A DNA stretch of 64,000 nucleotides, taken from Ifrita kowaldi. Lineage: Eukaryota; Chordata; Aves; Passeriformes; Cinclosomatidae. The translations under genes were made by a program, and so were the position numbers. The DNA lies in the NCBI GenBank assembly GCA_013398055.1, contig VZRS01006707.1:1-64000 (forward strand), given 5' to 3'. Under the pieces are notes generated by a model, which did no database searches, was not told the origin of the DNA, and saw only the letters and a list, made by a program, of their open reading frames with translations. Below, one piece after another: positions 49,330 to 61,599 of the stretch. The stretch's first letter is position 1. Each line of letters starts with the position of its first letter.

Positions 49330-52300
49330 TGGGTACAGCAACAGTTTTATTGATAAGGAAACATCCTGTTGCTGATCTCAGTTACAATGTCCATGCAGTG
49401 ACACAATTACACCACAGATCTAAAGTTATTCAACATTGTTATAACTATAATCAACAAATTGTGCTAAGGCAGTAGGATCACTTGAGAAAGCCACCGTGGA
49501 CTTGGAAGCCCCTCTGCTTTCCCCAGCTATAGCATCTGACCTCACAAAAGATGATCCCTCTTTCTTCTTATCTTGTTTCATCAGGATAAAATTATTCCCC
49601 CTCTCTCTTTATATGTGCACATAAACATGCACACAAGATCAGAATCTGGCCCAGAATTCTTTTGTTCACAGCACTTGCTGATGAGTACTAATTATATGCA
49701 ACATAAATAAATGCTAGCCACATTACATTATGAATTTCCTTTAGAACGGAATGTTCCAGAATCCTAATGGCTGCATTTTCTTTGTCTCTTTGAGTTTTAC
49801 CCTTTACATGCAACATTATTAGATATACTCATTGCCTGACTTGAACAAGTAATGTTTGTAATTACAGCAGAAACCAGTTCAGTTATAGTTAAGTAAAATG
49901 CTATATGTCAGATATGTCAATGTGATCTGTATAATACCAAAAATTTAAACAATGAAAAATCACATCAAACATGAAAATTCATTCATGCTAGTCATTAGAT
50001 TTTAACTATGCTGTAGGGTTGTTAATGTGAAGAAGGGGAAGACACTTCATCTGACCATGCCTAATGCAGCAAGCATGCAGCAGAATGAAATTCTTTATTT
50101 TCTCAGTACTCAATAAAGGAAACAGCAGCATTGCCTATTAAACTATAACACCTTTGATGAAAAGGTTCCCTGGTTCCTGGTCCCCTACTATTGCTCTATA
50201 CAGAAATTTTTACTGCAGGTACTACATTGCATAAATAAGCTGACCTGTCAGGTTTTTGGCTATTTATGGGGCTGGTCAGCCTGTACATTCGTGCAGTTTT
50301 TTGTTGCAATGAGATGTAATGGCTTTTCAGCGCACCATAAGCACAGTTGTGACCACAGGCTCACTAGTGTCATTTTGTGTGCAGTAATGAAGCCTGACGA
50401 GTGGTCTCCTGCTTGCAGATAGCCGGCTGTTGTCCTAAAAATGCAAACCATTGCCTCAGGCCATGGAATCAGGAACAGGCAAAGGACAGTGGCACAGGCA
50501 CGGCTCCCCACTGCTCACCCTCCCTTTAGCACACTGTACTTGGATGCAGTAGAATAGTCTTTACCCTTGTACATAAGGACACAATGAGAGAAAGTGATAA
50601 AAGCAATTGTATGAAGGCCATGTTGGAAATCGGGTTTTGTGAGGTTGAACTGAGGTTCAGGGAAAAAAAATCCTTTGCCGATACATTTTTCCCCATGCAC
50701 AGTGGGTCCCTTGAACAAAAATACTGATGCTCATAACTGTTCCCCTTCCTTTTTTTTTTTTTGACCTGTATAAATATTTGTGCAGATATGTGCACGCATG
50801 CTTATTTATATTTATTTATATCTTGAGAATATGTACTTGCACCCACACTAGCACACACGTAAACATGTATACATATATACAGAGAGACAGAGCTAGCAGG
50901 CACAGCAAATCACAGGAGCAAGCCTCGCTGCTTTTTTTCACAGCTCATCAATATTCCACGGCCCAAGAAGGCCAGGCGTGCACGGGGGTTCACACTTCCC
51001 ACAGCACAGCCGGCCCCATCACAGATCCCCCTCCTTGCTTCATCACCCAAGGGTCGCCAAGAGAGCCACTCAGAGCAGTGTTGGGAGATGGCTTGTTTTC
51101 TGGAGGAAAATGAAAAATAAGTCTATCCTGAGTCAAGTAGCAGTTAGGCCTCATCCTGGAACTGTGTGATTTGTGGTTTAATTAAGCCTCTTTCCATACA
51201 CCAGCCATTGTGGAGCAGCCTGGGTGCTCACAACAGGGAACTGTCTAAATTCTGAAACCTGGAGGGTGGTTTGTTCTTCAGGAGAGCAGGAGCTGCTTTT
51301 GTGGTTTCCACATACACACCCAGTGTTTTGTAAACAACTACAGGCAAAGGCGATGGAAGCAGAAGTTACAAATCTGTTTCAGTTATAACCTCGTTGCCAT
51401 ATCCCTTCTCACTGTTTCATAGCTCTTTGGGAGTCATCCTTCCCTGCAAAACTTGTCACGTGGTGGGAAGTGTCTTTGTGAAATGCCATGTTAGAGGAGA
51501 ACATGGTGCCCAAGGCTCTCACCCTTGTCTTGGCTAAGACCTTTCCAATCTTTATCTTCCAAATATTTTTCCCATCAGTTCACAGGGTGCAAAAAGCTGC
51601 AGTTTGCATGGTTTTTGAGTGCAGGGGTAGAGCTGGGTGGTGCATGAGGCTGAGAGTGGGGGAGGGAAGATAGGCGTTTGCTTGCAGGTACAGTTCATCA
51701 GCTGCATCTTCATCTCAAAAATGAGACTCTGGCCCTCAAATATAAAACTTAGAGTGCCTCTATTCACATTCCTTCACTTCTGAAATAAGAGGAAATATTT
51801 GGTGAAGTATTAGGTCTACTGCGAACTAGCAGTTCATCACATTGTGCATCACAAAAATGGCAAAAGCAAAAGCAGCAGTTTCCATTGTCACACTCAGCAA
51901 CGTGGCTTATAAGCATTGCATTACATTTGTCTTTATTTCTTAAATGTGTAGCTTAATATTGGTATTTTTGAAATGTTAAATATAAATCAGAAAACATACA
52001 GAATGTGCAATGTTGCCTTAGGAACCTTTGCATTCTTGGTTTTTTTTCCTTTCTGAAATTTTATGATAAAAACTCTGTGAAGTTAAGGTAGCATTAACTC
52101 AGTCTTTGGGTATATATAATACAAAATGCTTGACCTTCTGGGACAGCAGCTATTTCTATGGATACAGTATGTTGAACAGACATGGAACAAAGAAAACCAA
52201 AACAGTTGGTTCTCTGCTGTCAAGGAAACAAGCTGCTCTTTCTGCTTAAATATCTCTTACCAGAACTAGGAGGGAAAAATCCTCCAAAACTCAAGTTTGT

Positions 52301-54672
52301 ACTTAAAAAGAAGGAATCTGACTTTCAGGCCCTGGAATAAATGTATTTTCAGATGTTTCAGTAAGGGATATTGTTATGTTTGCTATAGTTAAATCAATAT
52401 ATCTCCCTGAAAGGCCCTAAGGTTAAGGTTACTCTTAAAGGTAAATACTAAATCATTTTTTGAGAACTGTAGGAGTCCAGAAGGAAAGTGAGAAAACATT
52501 CTGTAGTGTTCTGGGTTTTGTGCTGCATGCAGATCACTTACTTAGATTAAATTCTGTTATTTACATTTCTGTAATTCAAACTCCTTTTCAATGTTTTTTT
52601 TTTTTGCTCCTATTCAATTATTAGGAGCTCTGTGGTTTAAAGTAATGAAAATTATACCTCATATTCATTCACAATCCAAAATTTTTAATAGGTTTATTTC
52701 TTTTGGAAGTATTAAAAGGTGTACCGGATAGAATTGCTTCATCTGATAAACGGGATAAATGGTGACGCACATATATGTTCTATATGGTGCATCCAATGTA
52801 CAAATGCCATGGGAGACTGTAGATACCTGGAAACATGGTTAAGGATACATGAAAGAAAGGGACTGCAGGAAAAAAATTACTCCAAGCATTTTTAATATCT
52901 TGGAGTTGCCTCCTGGTGAGCGACATTCTGGTTCTGGTTAGAATAAGCTTCATCTTGAGCTCCTGCACTTTAGTGAAGGACATTGCAAAATACTCAGAGA
53001 AGCACAACACCTGTTTCTAAGACAGGAAAATATCCTAGGAAAAAGGTTGTGTTCTGACGTATACCAGTGAAGCTCACACTTGCTGGACAAAGCAGATCCA
53101 AAATGCCCAGCTAGCTTGGAAACACATTTACAGACACAAATCTTTGTCTATTCATGGCACCACTTCTAATTTGAACCAGGAAGCAGAAATGAGGTTGAAG
53201 GCAAATGATGTATTTAACTGAAGTTGTCTTTGTTTATGGGCTATGTAGGCTTTCTCTGGCAGGTTTTGCAATGCCACAGGTGGGCTTAGACATACGACGC
53301 CTGAATACTGAGTGTCCTCCCAGCAACGGGTTCTCTTCATGCACACATTCTCAGCTCCCAGTAATGGGGAAGGTGCATATATTCAGACTTTACCCTTCTG
53401 TGAGCAGCAGTGTTCCTGGGGGCTGGGAGAGGCAAAGGAGCCTGCATGTGTAAAACAATCCTGTGTCTGGAGATAGCATTTGCCTTGGTAGTTACAATTT
53501 GGCCCATTGCATACAAAAGGTTGATTTTGAAGAAAACTGCCATTAAAATTCATGCTCCTTATAAGAAGTGGCTAGACATAAACCCTTTGCCTAGCTATTC
53601 TTGCTTTCCATATTAGCTTTGTTGGTCTTGTAGGCTAGAAATAGTTTTTAGAATGGTTTATTTTGAGAAGAGGTTGTGAAACACTTTAAAAATGTGGCTC
53701 TTAAAGAACAAGAAACTGATAGATTCAAAAGGCATACTCTGAAATGTCATTGAAGATGCTACACACAGCCCCACTAAAGTAAGAATTACTACTGAATTAC
53801 TACTACTAGTACTCACCCATGATTAACTTTGCAGTGTCTTTTTCCCAAGTGCATGAATTATAAAATTCTGCATCTTGTTATCTTTGAATTTCCTGGGTTT
53901 TCTTACTTTGTTTAGACACTATTGTAGAAGAAAAGAGGAGTGGGTTTGGGGGAAGGGAAATGTTTGTAGAGTTCTGAATATTTGAGCTGTGTTTAATCAT
54001 TCTCATGTGTGAAATCCTTTATTAAAAAAAAATCAGTCTATCTGATACTTACTGCTCTTTAGTACAGCACAGCTTGGTAGCACTAGGTACGTCTTGTTGA
54101 AAGTATGTCCATAAATATGTCCCTTGCAGCACAGAACAGCTTGTTAACTTGGCAATCCTCAGCAATTTGCTTTGAAAAGTTTGCCTCAGTTTTGATAGTC
54201 CAAATGTAGGGCAAAAACTCAGAGTAACTTTTTTAGCTAATTTTACCAATTGACACTTTCCTCCTAGTTTTAACTGCCTGTTTACTAGAACAAGAACCAC
54301 AACACTTCTTCCTCCATATTCAATTAGCCTTTTTTCAATGTTTTATTTATTTCTAATAGACTGGGACTATTGATTTTCTCTTTCTCTGATGTACAATCTA
54401 AAAAAAATAGAGTCCATTATCTCGAAGAAATATTATTCTATTATCTTAACTGTACATAAACCTGGTGCCAGTATTATATAGGATATGGTATTAATATGAC
54501 TTTGCACAAATGCTATGCATCCCTATGTCATAGACAGAATAAATGGGGCACAGAGAGGACAAGTAAATTGTCCAGTGCCCAAAGGCTAAAAAGAAACAGA
54601 AGCATTGAGAAAAAAAACCCAGATTTTTGCATGCCTGGTCCTGTCAAAAATTTCTGCACTCCTTTTTTGGCA
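49330..54672. other. Non-coding DNA, no gene recognised
   Basis: AT-rich sequence with a mildly GC-richer interval at about 50.9-51.1 kb. Short T-runs lie at about 50,749-50,762 and 52,595-52,606. A TTTA-repeat-like run lies at about 50,800-50,822. The open frames here are short, overlap on both strands and are unrecognised. Confidence 0.5.
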
Positions 54673-54748
54673 GGGGAGGGGAGTGTTGTTTTTTGGTTTG
54701 GGGTTGGGTTTTGGGGTTTTTTGGGGGGAGGGGGTTGGTTCGTTGGGT
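54673..54748 (+). other. G-rich tract with a strong G-quadruplex motif
   Basis: G-runs on the plus strand are closely spaced. GGGG (54,700-54,703), GGG (54,706-54,708), GGGG (54,713-54,716), GGGGGG (54,723-54,728) and GGGGG (54,730-54,734) are separated by loops of 1-6 bases, mostly T. An extra GGGGAGGGG lies just upstream (54,673-54,681). This satisfies the usual four-run rule with short loops. The open frame across it (54496-54816) is Gly/Phe/Trp-rich as a result of the tract, not a gene. Confidence 0.85.
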
Positions 54749-57700
54749 TTTTTGCTTTAGTAACACTTTCAGCTAGCTTTTTTGGATATCCTTTTTTAAT
54801 GGAAGAACGGAAGTAAGATGCCTACATTATTCCTATACCAAATACATCAGGTTGGCTTATGGGAGAAACCCTGAAGTGAAAACTCTTGAGTGCATGTTCT
54901 ATTTTAACCACATGAGGACTGTGATTGGAGATACTTCAAAGTGGGTTACAATGGTTAACTAAGTGAAAGATAATATCCCTTTGCCATTACTGCCTAGTAG
55001 GTCTCATTACTCCTCTGGGCATGCTCCTTAGAATAAATTAAAAGGATCCACTGAGAACCATTTTGCTTTGGGTTTTTTATTTTGTAATGATTGCCAAAAG
55101 CCATTTGCTAGAATAGTACAGAATGTTTACAGATGCCTTAGGAAGAAAACAGCAGAATGTGGAACTAATTGTGTTTATTCAAGATAATTATGAAACACAA
55201 ATGACCATTACTTACAACAAATCCCTTGACAGCTAGAGTTTGACTCATGGGGCCAGGATCAAACTCAGTAAAGAAAGGCCTTAATGTAAAGTTATACTGT
55301 CCATATGGACACCACTGGCTATTGGAGTTATTGCTCGCCCTGCAGTGCTCTTGTACCCGACTAGTGTTCAGTACAGAACCGACACAGCTGCTAGGAAAGA
55401 GGAAATGCACATGGAGATGATGAGTACTTCAGAAGGAAATCCTGCTGGGGGTTAGAAATTCTGGGGAAAGCAACCACAGACTTCTCTGGCAATTAAAGCA
55501 GAACTTCATAGGAAAACGAACCATCTTTGCTGCACCAGTGATGGGCATTTAATCTCATCAAAGAATGGGATGCACAAAGCAAATCTAAAAACATGACTAT
55601 TAATTCCACCATAAAGAACATGCTATACACAATGCATTTATGTTCATCCCAAAACAGTTTGTCAAGCCATCCCTACACATCCGTGTAAAACTGGTATGCA
55701 CACTTCATTCTTGAGTAGGAAGACAAGAGGAATCCAGGGCAGTACAGTGTTGGAGTTGCATAAAGATAGATGAAGAAAAACATCGTGAAAAAATTCATAG
55801 TGAAAAAAATTAAGTAAATTGCTAGATTAAGGGGACTAGGCATAATCTGATTTCCTATGGGCTTTTTTGTTTATTTGGTTTTGGTTTTGGTTTTGGTTTT
55901 TTAATGGGGCACCGAATTGTGCTTTTTTAATTGATCTGGGGGTTTGCTCTAATAACATCCAAATGGGTCAATACTGTGATTACAGTTTCATTTGACTTCA
56001 TTCTTTGGTTGCTGCAGTTGAATTGTTTTTGCTTTCAACAATGAAAAAAAAAGTAGTTATTTAGACTACCAAAAATTTATTAACATGTGGTTCTCCTACA
56101 GAGAGGTCATTTATACCCTTAATGGTGTGAAAACACAATGCAGGCAGTACTGCTTTTGTTGATTTCATTTTCTGGTGACACACACAAAATCCAAAGCTTA
56201 GTAATGTCCAAAAGAAAAACCAGCAAGTTCTTTATTGACTTTGGATCTTGCTTGCCCATATGGATGAGGGCACACCTTGGTGAAATCCTGAACCTTAAAT
56301 CACTGTGAGTTTTGGTTCAATGGTCACTTAACATACCATGCATGTAGCTTATGTTCAATGTTATAAATCAGCATTCAGCGTCAGTTTCAAAATTCCATGA
56401 AAAAGGATGAGTGTCAGAACTCGTGCACTAACACAGAATTGTTGATGCGGGATGAAACCCACCAGCAAATACATTGTGACTGAAAAATGCCAGCAGCTCA
56501 ATGGGACCAGAAATGGCCTCAGCACACAGATTGGATCTTAGCAGTCTGGGTCCCTGCTAACTAAGCTCCCATGTTTCAGTCTTGGTGATTTTTTTCCTGG
56601 GAAAGAAAATCTCCGCTTAGCTCCGTGTTTAATATGGCCGGAAGAAATTGGACTGAGATCTCAAATTAATTGTCAAAAATTTTACAGATGGTTTATCACA
56701 CCTCCTGTGGTTTTTCAGTTTCAGAAAACTTTTACTGTAACATTTCTGCTTTGATTTTTATTTTCTGTATAATGGGTAATTTAGCTATAACAAGGGAAAA
56801 TGGTTTTAAAAGACCTGATAACCCTCGGAATGAAAATGAACATATATTTGTGTCAAGCAGAAAGCTTCAGCAGGGTTTGAAAAATTTTTCCATGGGTTTC
56901 CATTTAATAGCTTAAAACTGTGTTTTATTTAGACTCAGACCTACTTTCTCTCATTGACTTCAGTACAGTCACGTCGGACTGGGGGGTCAGTCTCTCATGG
57001 TGACAGGACTTTTTTCCATCTGTTACAAGGACTAGCCTGTGCTGAGTTCACTAGTTTCCCAAAACACATTTTTAGCCAGAAGGAAGCCTTACCTTTGCAC
57101 TATGGGGACACTGATTTCTTCTACCACTGCTGTTAATGGTACAGGCTGAAGGGATATGCAAGAGAAAGAAAGGGTGAAGGAGAATGCAAGTAGCATCCTA
57201 GGGTGAGCAGTTTATAACAGTAAGAGCTCCTTGAATCTCTTGTCCAGTGCATGTGGGCAAGGAAAAGAAGGAGAATTAATTTTATGGGAGCTGCAAAATA
57301 ATAACAATAACAGAAATTAATAACCAACTTTTTTTTTCAAATAGGCTTGTCCAAGTCTCCCAAGAACACATGGGACCTCCTAGCAAAGCAAAAGCAAAGC
57401 CTGGTGAGCTTGACCTCTATTCCCACATTTGAGTGGACTGGCTTCTCAGAGATGGCTGCAAATGGCTTCTAGAAGTGATGAGAGTCAACTGGGCATAACT
57501 GGAGAGAAAAGGACAATGGTGTATGCAATGGCCCTGCATACACCTCAAAGAAATTGGCTGATTTTCTAATTTGATTTCTAAGGCATTGCTTGCCTTGCCT
57601 TCCTCGGCAATTGTGCCCCATAAGGGTTAAGAAACTGCCCACCAGCTGCCAGCCCCTGTGACCACCCTGTTCTTCTCTCAGCCACCAGCTGATCCCTCCA

Positions 57701-58196
57701 ACAAGTGCCAAGGTGAGAGTTCACTGACAGAGGTGGGTGAGGTAAAGATAATAAGAGTCTAAGCATCCATTGGGAGTTCAGCTCATGTACAAAGTGTAAT
57801 TACATAAGCCATTACCATTGTACCGGTGAAAAGAAATTGCTGAGAGCAGGGGTAGAAAACATTTGCAAAGACAGGCTCAAGAATCAAGGATGGAAAATAT
57901 CAGACTTTCTCCAGCGGATGCACCATGGCTTTAGCTAGGCTATAAAATGAGGACTGTTTGGTTACAAGTAGAAACTTGTTAAATGAATAACCTTGTCGCA
58001 ACAAATTTTAATTTTTTTAGCAGATCTGTTCTTTCAACAGGTATTGATTCAAGCAGCCTCAGATATTTTTATCAAATGCATTTTGGAGGCACAGGAAATG
58101 CCACTAAGGATTTAAGCCCCCAGTAAGCTACACAGAGGCAGTGTTTGTAATACACTGCTTGCAGCTTTCATAAGCTGGACAAACCTCATACATTAT
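54749..58196. other. Non-coding DNA, no gene recognised
   Basis: AT-rich sequence with a short TTTTGG repeat (listed separately). The frames at 55165-55410 minus, 56670-56915 plus and 57469-57766 minus are unrecognised. No transposon was recognised until the palindromic element at 58.2 kb. Confidence 0.5.
55873..55902. repeat. Short TTTTGG tandem repeat
   Basis: GG doublets at 55,877, 55,883, 55,889 and 55,895 are spaced by TTTT, giving four TTTTGG-type units. The G-runs are only two long, so any quadruplex would be weak. Confidence 0.85.
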
Positions 58197-58306
58197 GGGC
58201 CAAATTATGCCCTTGGATGAGTATGCCTGATTCCCACTGCTGTCAATGTGGCTGTCATAGAAATCAGTGGGAGACTAGCTTGTGCATCCAAAGAGGAATC
58301 TGACCT
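58197..58306. mobile_element. Decayed palindromic (MITE-like) amniote repeat
   Basis: The left end GGGCCAAATTATGCCC resembles the left arm of a known amniote palindromic repeat (GGGCCAAATTCTGCCC pattern). The right end AGAGGAATCTGACCT is a diverged inverted copy of it. In the middle, TCCCACTG (58,232-58,239) is exactly matched by CAGTGGGA (58,265-58,272), as expected of a nearly full palindrome around a CCATTGACTTCAATGG-like centre. About 110 bp survive. The element is non-autonomous and old; I infer its class (hAT-like MITE) from memory of the consensus. Confidence 0.5.
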
Positions 58307-59370
58307 AAAATCTATTGGGCTCATATTCCTTGTTACTTGGATATTTCTCATGTCTGCTTGACTTACTCTCTTTTTAACTGAGGTAAAATGACTGTATTTA
58401 AAGATAATCTCACAAAAAGAAAAAAAAAGAAAAGAAAGAAAAAAAGACCTCTTGTTCTACAGTGTTTTGATTCGTGTATGACTATAATTAATGCATGTTC
58501 TTTATCCAAGGTTTCCTTGAAAATCACTATATAAATGGGTTTACAGAAATTTAGTGTTTCTGCAGCCTTTTGAGTTTTGGACAGGCCTGGCTGATCTCCC
58601 CTAAGAGCAAGCAAACATGGTCATTTCCCCACAAGTTTTACTCTACCAATCCTCAACTGCCCATCAGTTGCTGCCCTCCTGAATGAATACCTGAAAAGAG
58701 ACATTCAGTAAACATTCTGCTGCCTCTGTGACACAGGAGCATGCCTCCTCTTCACTCAGGTAAAGGAGTCTGGGAGTAAAGGATGGTCTGCAAGAAATCA
58801 TTTGCAAATATATAATACCAGGAAAAGCAAATTTAGCAGTGTAGCCCCCATGAAAATCAAACTGAAAATATCTTGTGCATTCCTGATGGGTACTACTGTG
58901 GAGAATGTGGACCTGAGGCCGCATGGGTGACAGCAGGAAGCGTAGCATGAAGGGCCAACTCATCTGGGAAGGATTCCCACTGGCCCCTCTGGTTGTGTCC
59001 CCGTGCCCTGGTCACCTCTCTGAGCTGGATACCACGTTCGATATTTACTCCTCTCTGCATGGCTGCTTTGAATTCATTTTATTCCTAGGCAGATAGTTGG
59101 AGTGGGAAATTTATACATGCATTCAGCATTGTCATAGTCATATCTTGCCTGAGGGCATATTGATCCTTGTTACCATATTGACTTGATGCTTCTACATCTG
59201 CCAGCAATAGGTCTACACATTTTTTTTATATGAAGATTGCACATTTTCCTTCCCCTGCCCGAAATCTCCTTCCACTCAGTCTCCTTTTATCAAGGTAAAA
59301 CAGTTGTGGGTTTTTTTTCAGTGCAGCTTTTAAAATGTGTCAGTGTTTGCTCAGGTAAAGGTTTAGCAAT
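58307..59370. other. Non-coding DNA, nothing further recognised
   Basis: It includes an A-rich AAAG-type run at about 58,416-58,446. The minus-strand frames at 58363-58614 and 58664-58963 have no recognisable domain, and the first is partly the A-rich run translated as poly-Phe. The last five bases (GCAAT) are the probable target-site duplication of the LTR that follows. Confidence 0.5.
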
Positions 59371-59962
59371 TGCAGTTTAGCTCCAGCCAGCAGCTAAACC
59401 CCATGCAGCTGCTCACTCCCTGCCCCCACAGTGGGATGGGGGAGAGAATCAGAAGATGTAAAGTGAGAAAACTTGTGGGTTGAGTTAAAGACTGTTTAAC
59501 AGGTAAAGCAAGAGCTGCATGCACACACGCAAAGCAAAACTAGGAATTCGTTCACCACTTCCCGTGGGCACGCAGGTGTTCAACCATTCCCAGGAAAGCA
59601 GGGCTTCATCACACATAATGGTGACTTGGGAGGACAAATGCTATCAGTCTGAATGTCCCCTGCTTCCTTCTTCTTTGCCCACCTCCACATGCTGAGTGTG
59701 ACACCATATGTTATGGAATATCCCTGTGGTCAGCTGGGGTCAGCTGTCCTGGCTGTGTTCCTTCCCAACTCCTTGTGCACCCCCAGCTCCCTTGCTGGTG
59801 GGTGGGGTGAGAGGCTGAAAAGGCCTTGACCCTGTGTAAGCACTGATCAATAATAATGAGGATATCCCTGAATTTTCAGCACCATTTTCAGCACAAATGA
59901 AACTGTAATCCCACTACCAGCTACTACGAAGAAACTAGCAAAACTAGTCCAAAACTAGCACA
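59371..59962 (-). mobile_element. Solo LTR of an avian endogenous retrovirus (minus strand)
   Basis: A 592-bp block matches a common avian LTR by its ordered landmarks on the plus strand: CTCCAGCCAGCAGCTAAACC, GTGGGATGGGGGAGAGAATC, GTGAGAAAACTTGTGGGTTG, a GGAATTCGTTCACCACTTCC run, ATGGAATATCCCTGTGGTCA, GTCAGCTGTCCTGGCTGTGT, TGCACCCCCAGCTCCCTTGC, AAAAGGCCTTGACCCTGTGT, and CTACCAGCTACTACGAAGAA. Read on the minus strand it starts TGTGCTAG and ends CTGCA, the canonical TG...CA ends. GCAAT (59,366-59,370) and GCAAC (59,963-59,967) are a 5-bp target duplication with one mismatch. The TATA-box and polyadenylation positions look mutated (GTTAAA where ATTAAA is expected). No internal viral sequence is present. 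Confidence 0.88.
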
Positions 59963-61599
59963 GCAACGATGACTTTAATGAAAAGAAAGAGTAAAGCAAA
60001 TAGTTGGAAATTAATTTGCAACAGAATTTCCTTTCTAAATTATAAAGACACAGAAACCATTCTCTGTATTTTCTTTCCAGAGTGAAAGAAACAAAGCAAA
60101 GGGGAAGTTACCTGTTCATTTATAATTAACTCAAGACTGGGGGAGCAGTAGCAAGATGGTCCTTACAACTGGTACGCTTGGAGCAGCAGATTTGTCACCA
60201 CCAGCAATTTCTGCTTTTCACTCATGTTCTCCATACGGTTTCAACTATAAAGTTCACTAACCAAAAGCAGCTGCTAAAGTGGGTCCAAAGTAGTTTTTTC
60301 TTAACTTTTAGCATTTACTTAACTGATTACTAGTTACAAATCTGACACACAGCAGACATAACAGTGCTCTCAAGGAGATTAAAGGATTAGTCACTCACTA
60401 GCTTAATCAGATTAATAGAGATTTTGAACACAATATATAATTCTATCCACAGAGGGGATACATGATAGCCACATGCTAGCCTAATTTGGGAAAGGATACT
60501 AGGGATGGACAGACCCAGACAAAAGAGTGTAGAAAAAATTGCAAGTTATCACAGGGATTTTTCTATGTACTGCGCTCATAATACCACGTAGAGACCTTAT
60601 ATTTTCTAGTGGAATTACAAATTCACAAAATACAACATTATCATCAGCTAGTAGTCTATGCAATACTGGGAAAAGACTAACATAATGCCTTGATATATGC
60701 TTGAGATACTGGTATACAGTTATGTTTGAAACCTTGTTTTTAATTTGTCGGGAGTTCTTCTATTTTTTTTTTTTTTTGTCTTTTGATGCCACAGCATCCA
60801 GGATCTGAAACAGAAAGTGTGGGGAGCAACTCTGCAAAATATTAAAAGCTTTGTGGCAAAATTGGAAATTTGACACAGTAAATCAAAATGAAGCAGGAAG
60901 AAAAGAAAGGATTTGCTGTCATCTGTGAGATCTGCCAAAGCTAGTATTTAAACTTTACCTGTGGAGAAATCAACAATTTTTTAAGAAAACATGCATTTCT
61001 CTTCCACATGGTTTGAATAAAGGGAGAAGTAGGGTGGAATATCAGCATATTGGAACTGAGGTTTTCCTGTAGTAGAAGTTACTTTACAGCTGTAGTATTT
61101 CTGCGAACAATTTGTAGAGAGAAATCGTAGAAAGCATTTATACGAGCCCTGTTTTTACATGTAAAGAGAAAAAGCAAAGAGTAATCAGTGTGACGCTATC
61201 TTCATCTATCACCCTCTTCCTTTTAATCCATTATATTTCATTTTCCTGATTTTTTCCCCATTTCTGGGATAATGACCTTAACAAGTTCCCGAAGCATTTC
61301 TGAAGGTGTCAGTCTCGTGTCTGAATCTTGTTTCCCTGACATCCAGTCTTCAGAAAAGACGCACTTTTAAGAAAGAAACAAACAAATTAATCTCCATGTG
61401 CTTCAGGAAAGACACTGTAGCTGGAAGTAGGCCAGGTTTTCACTCTGAAGGATGCTCTGTGCTTGGCAAAGCCCAGAAATGTGTGTCTGCAATGGTTCTT
61501 CTGCTAACATTTTGAAATTTAATAATAAGAGTTCTTTAAAAGAGGAACTGCGGCTTAGTGGGAACATAGCAGCTAACAAGGAAAAACCACGTTACCAGC
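59963..61599. other. Non-coding DNA upstream of the CpG island
   Basis: AT-rich sequence with a 15-16 bp T-run at about 60,762-60,777. The frames at 60720-60938 minus and 61306-61515 plus are unrecognised. No gene or repeat was recognised. Composition rises toward the CpG island from about 61.4 kb. Confidence 0.5.

Noticed and set aside
54496..54816. 106-codon ORF with a Gly/Phe/Trp-rich tail
   Set aside because: The tail is the G-quadruplex tract, and the N-terminal part has no recognisable features.
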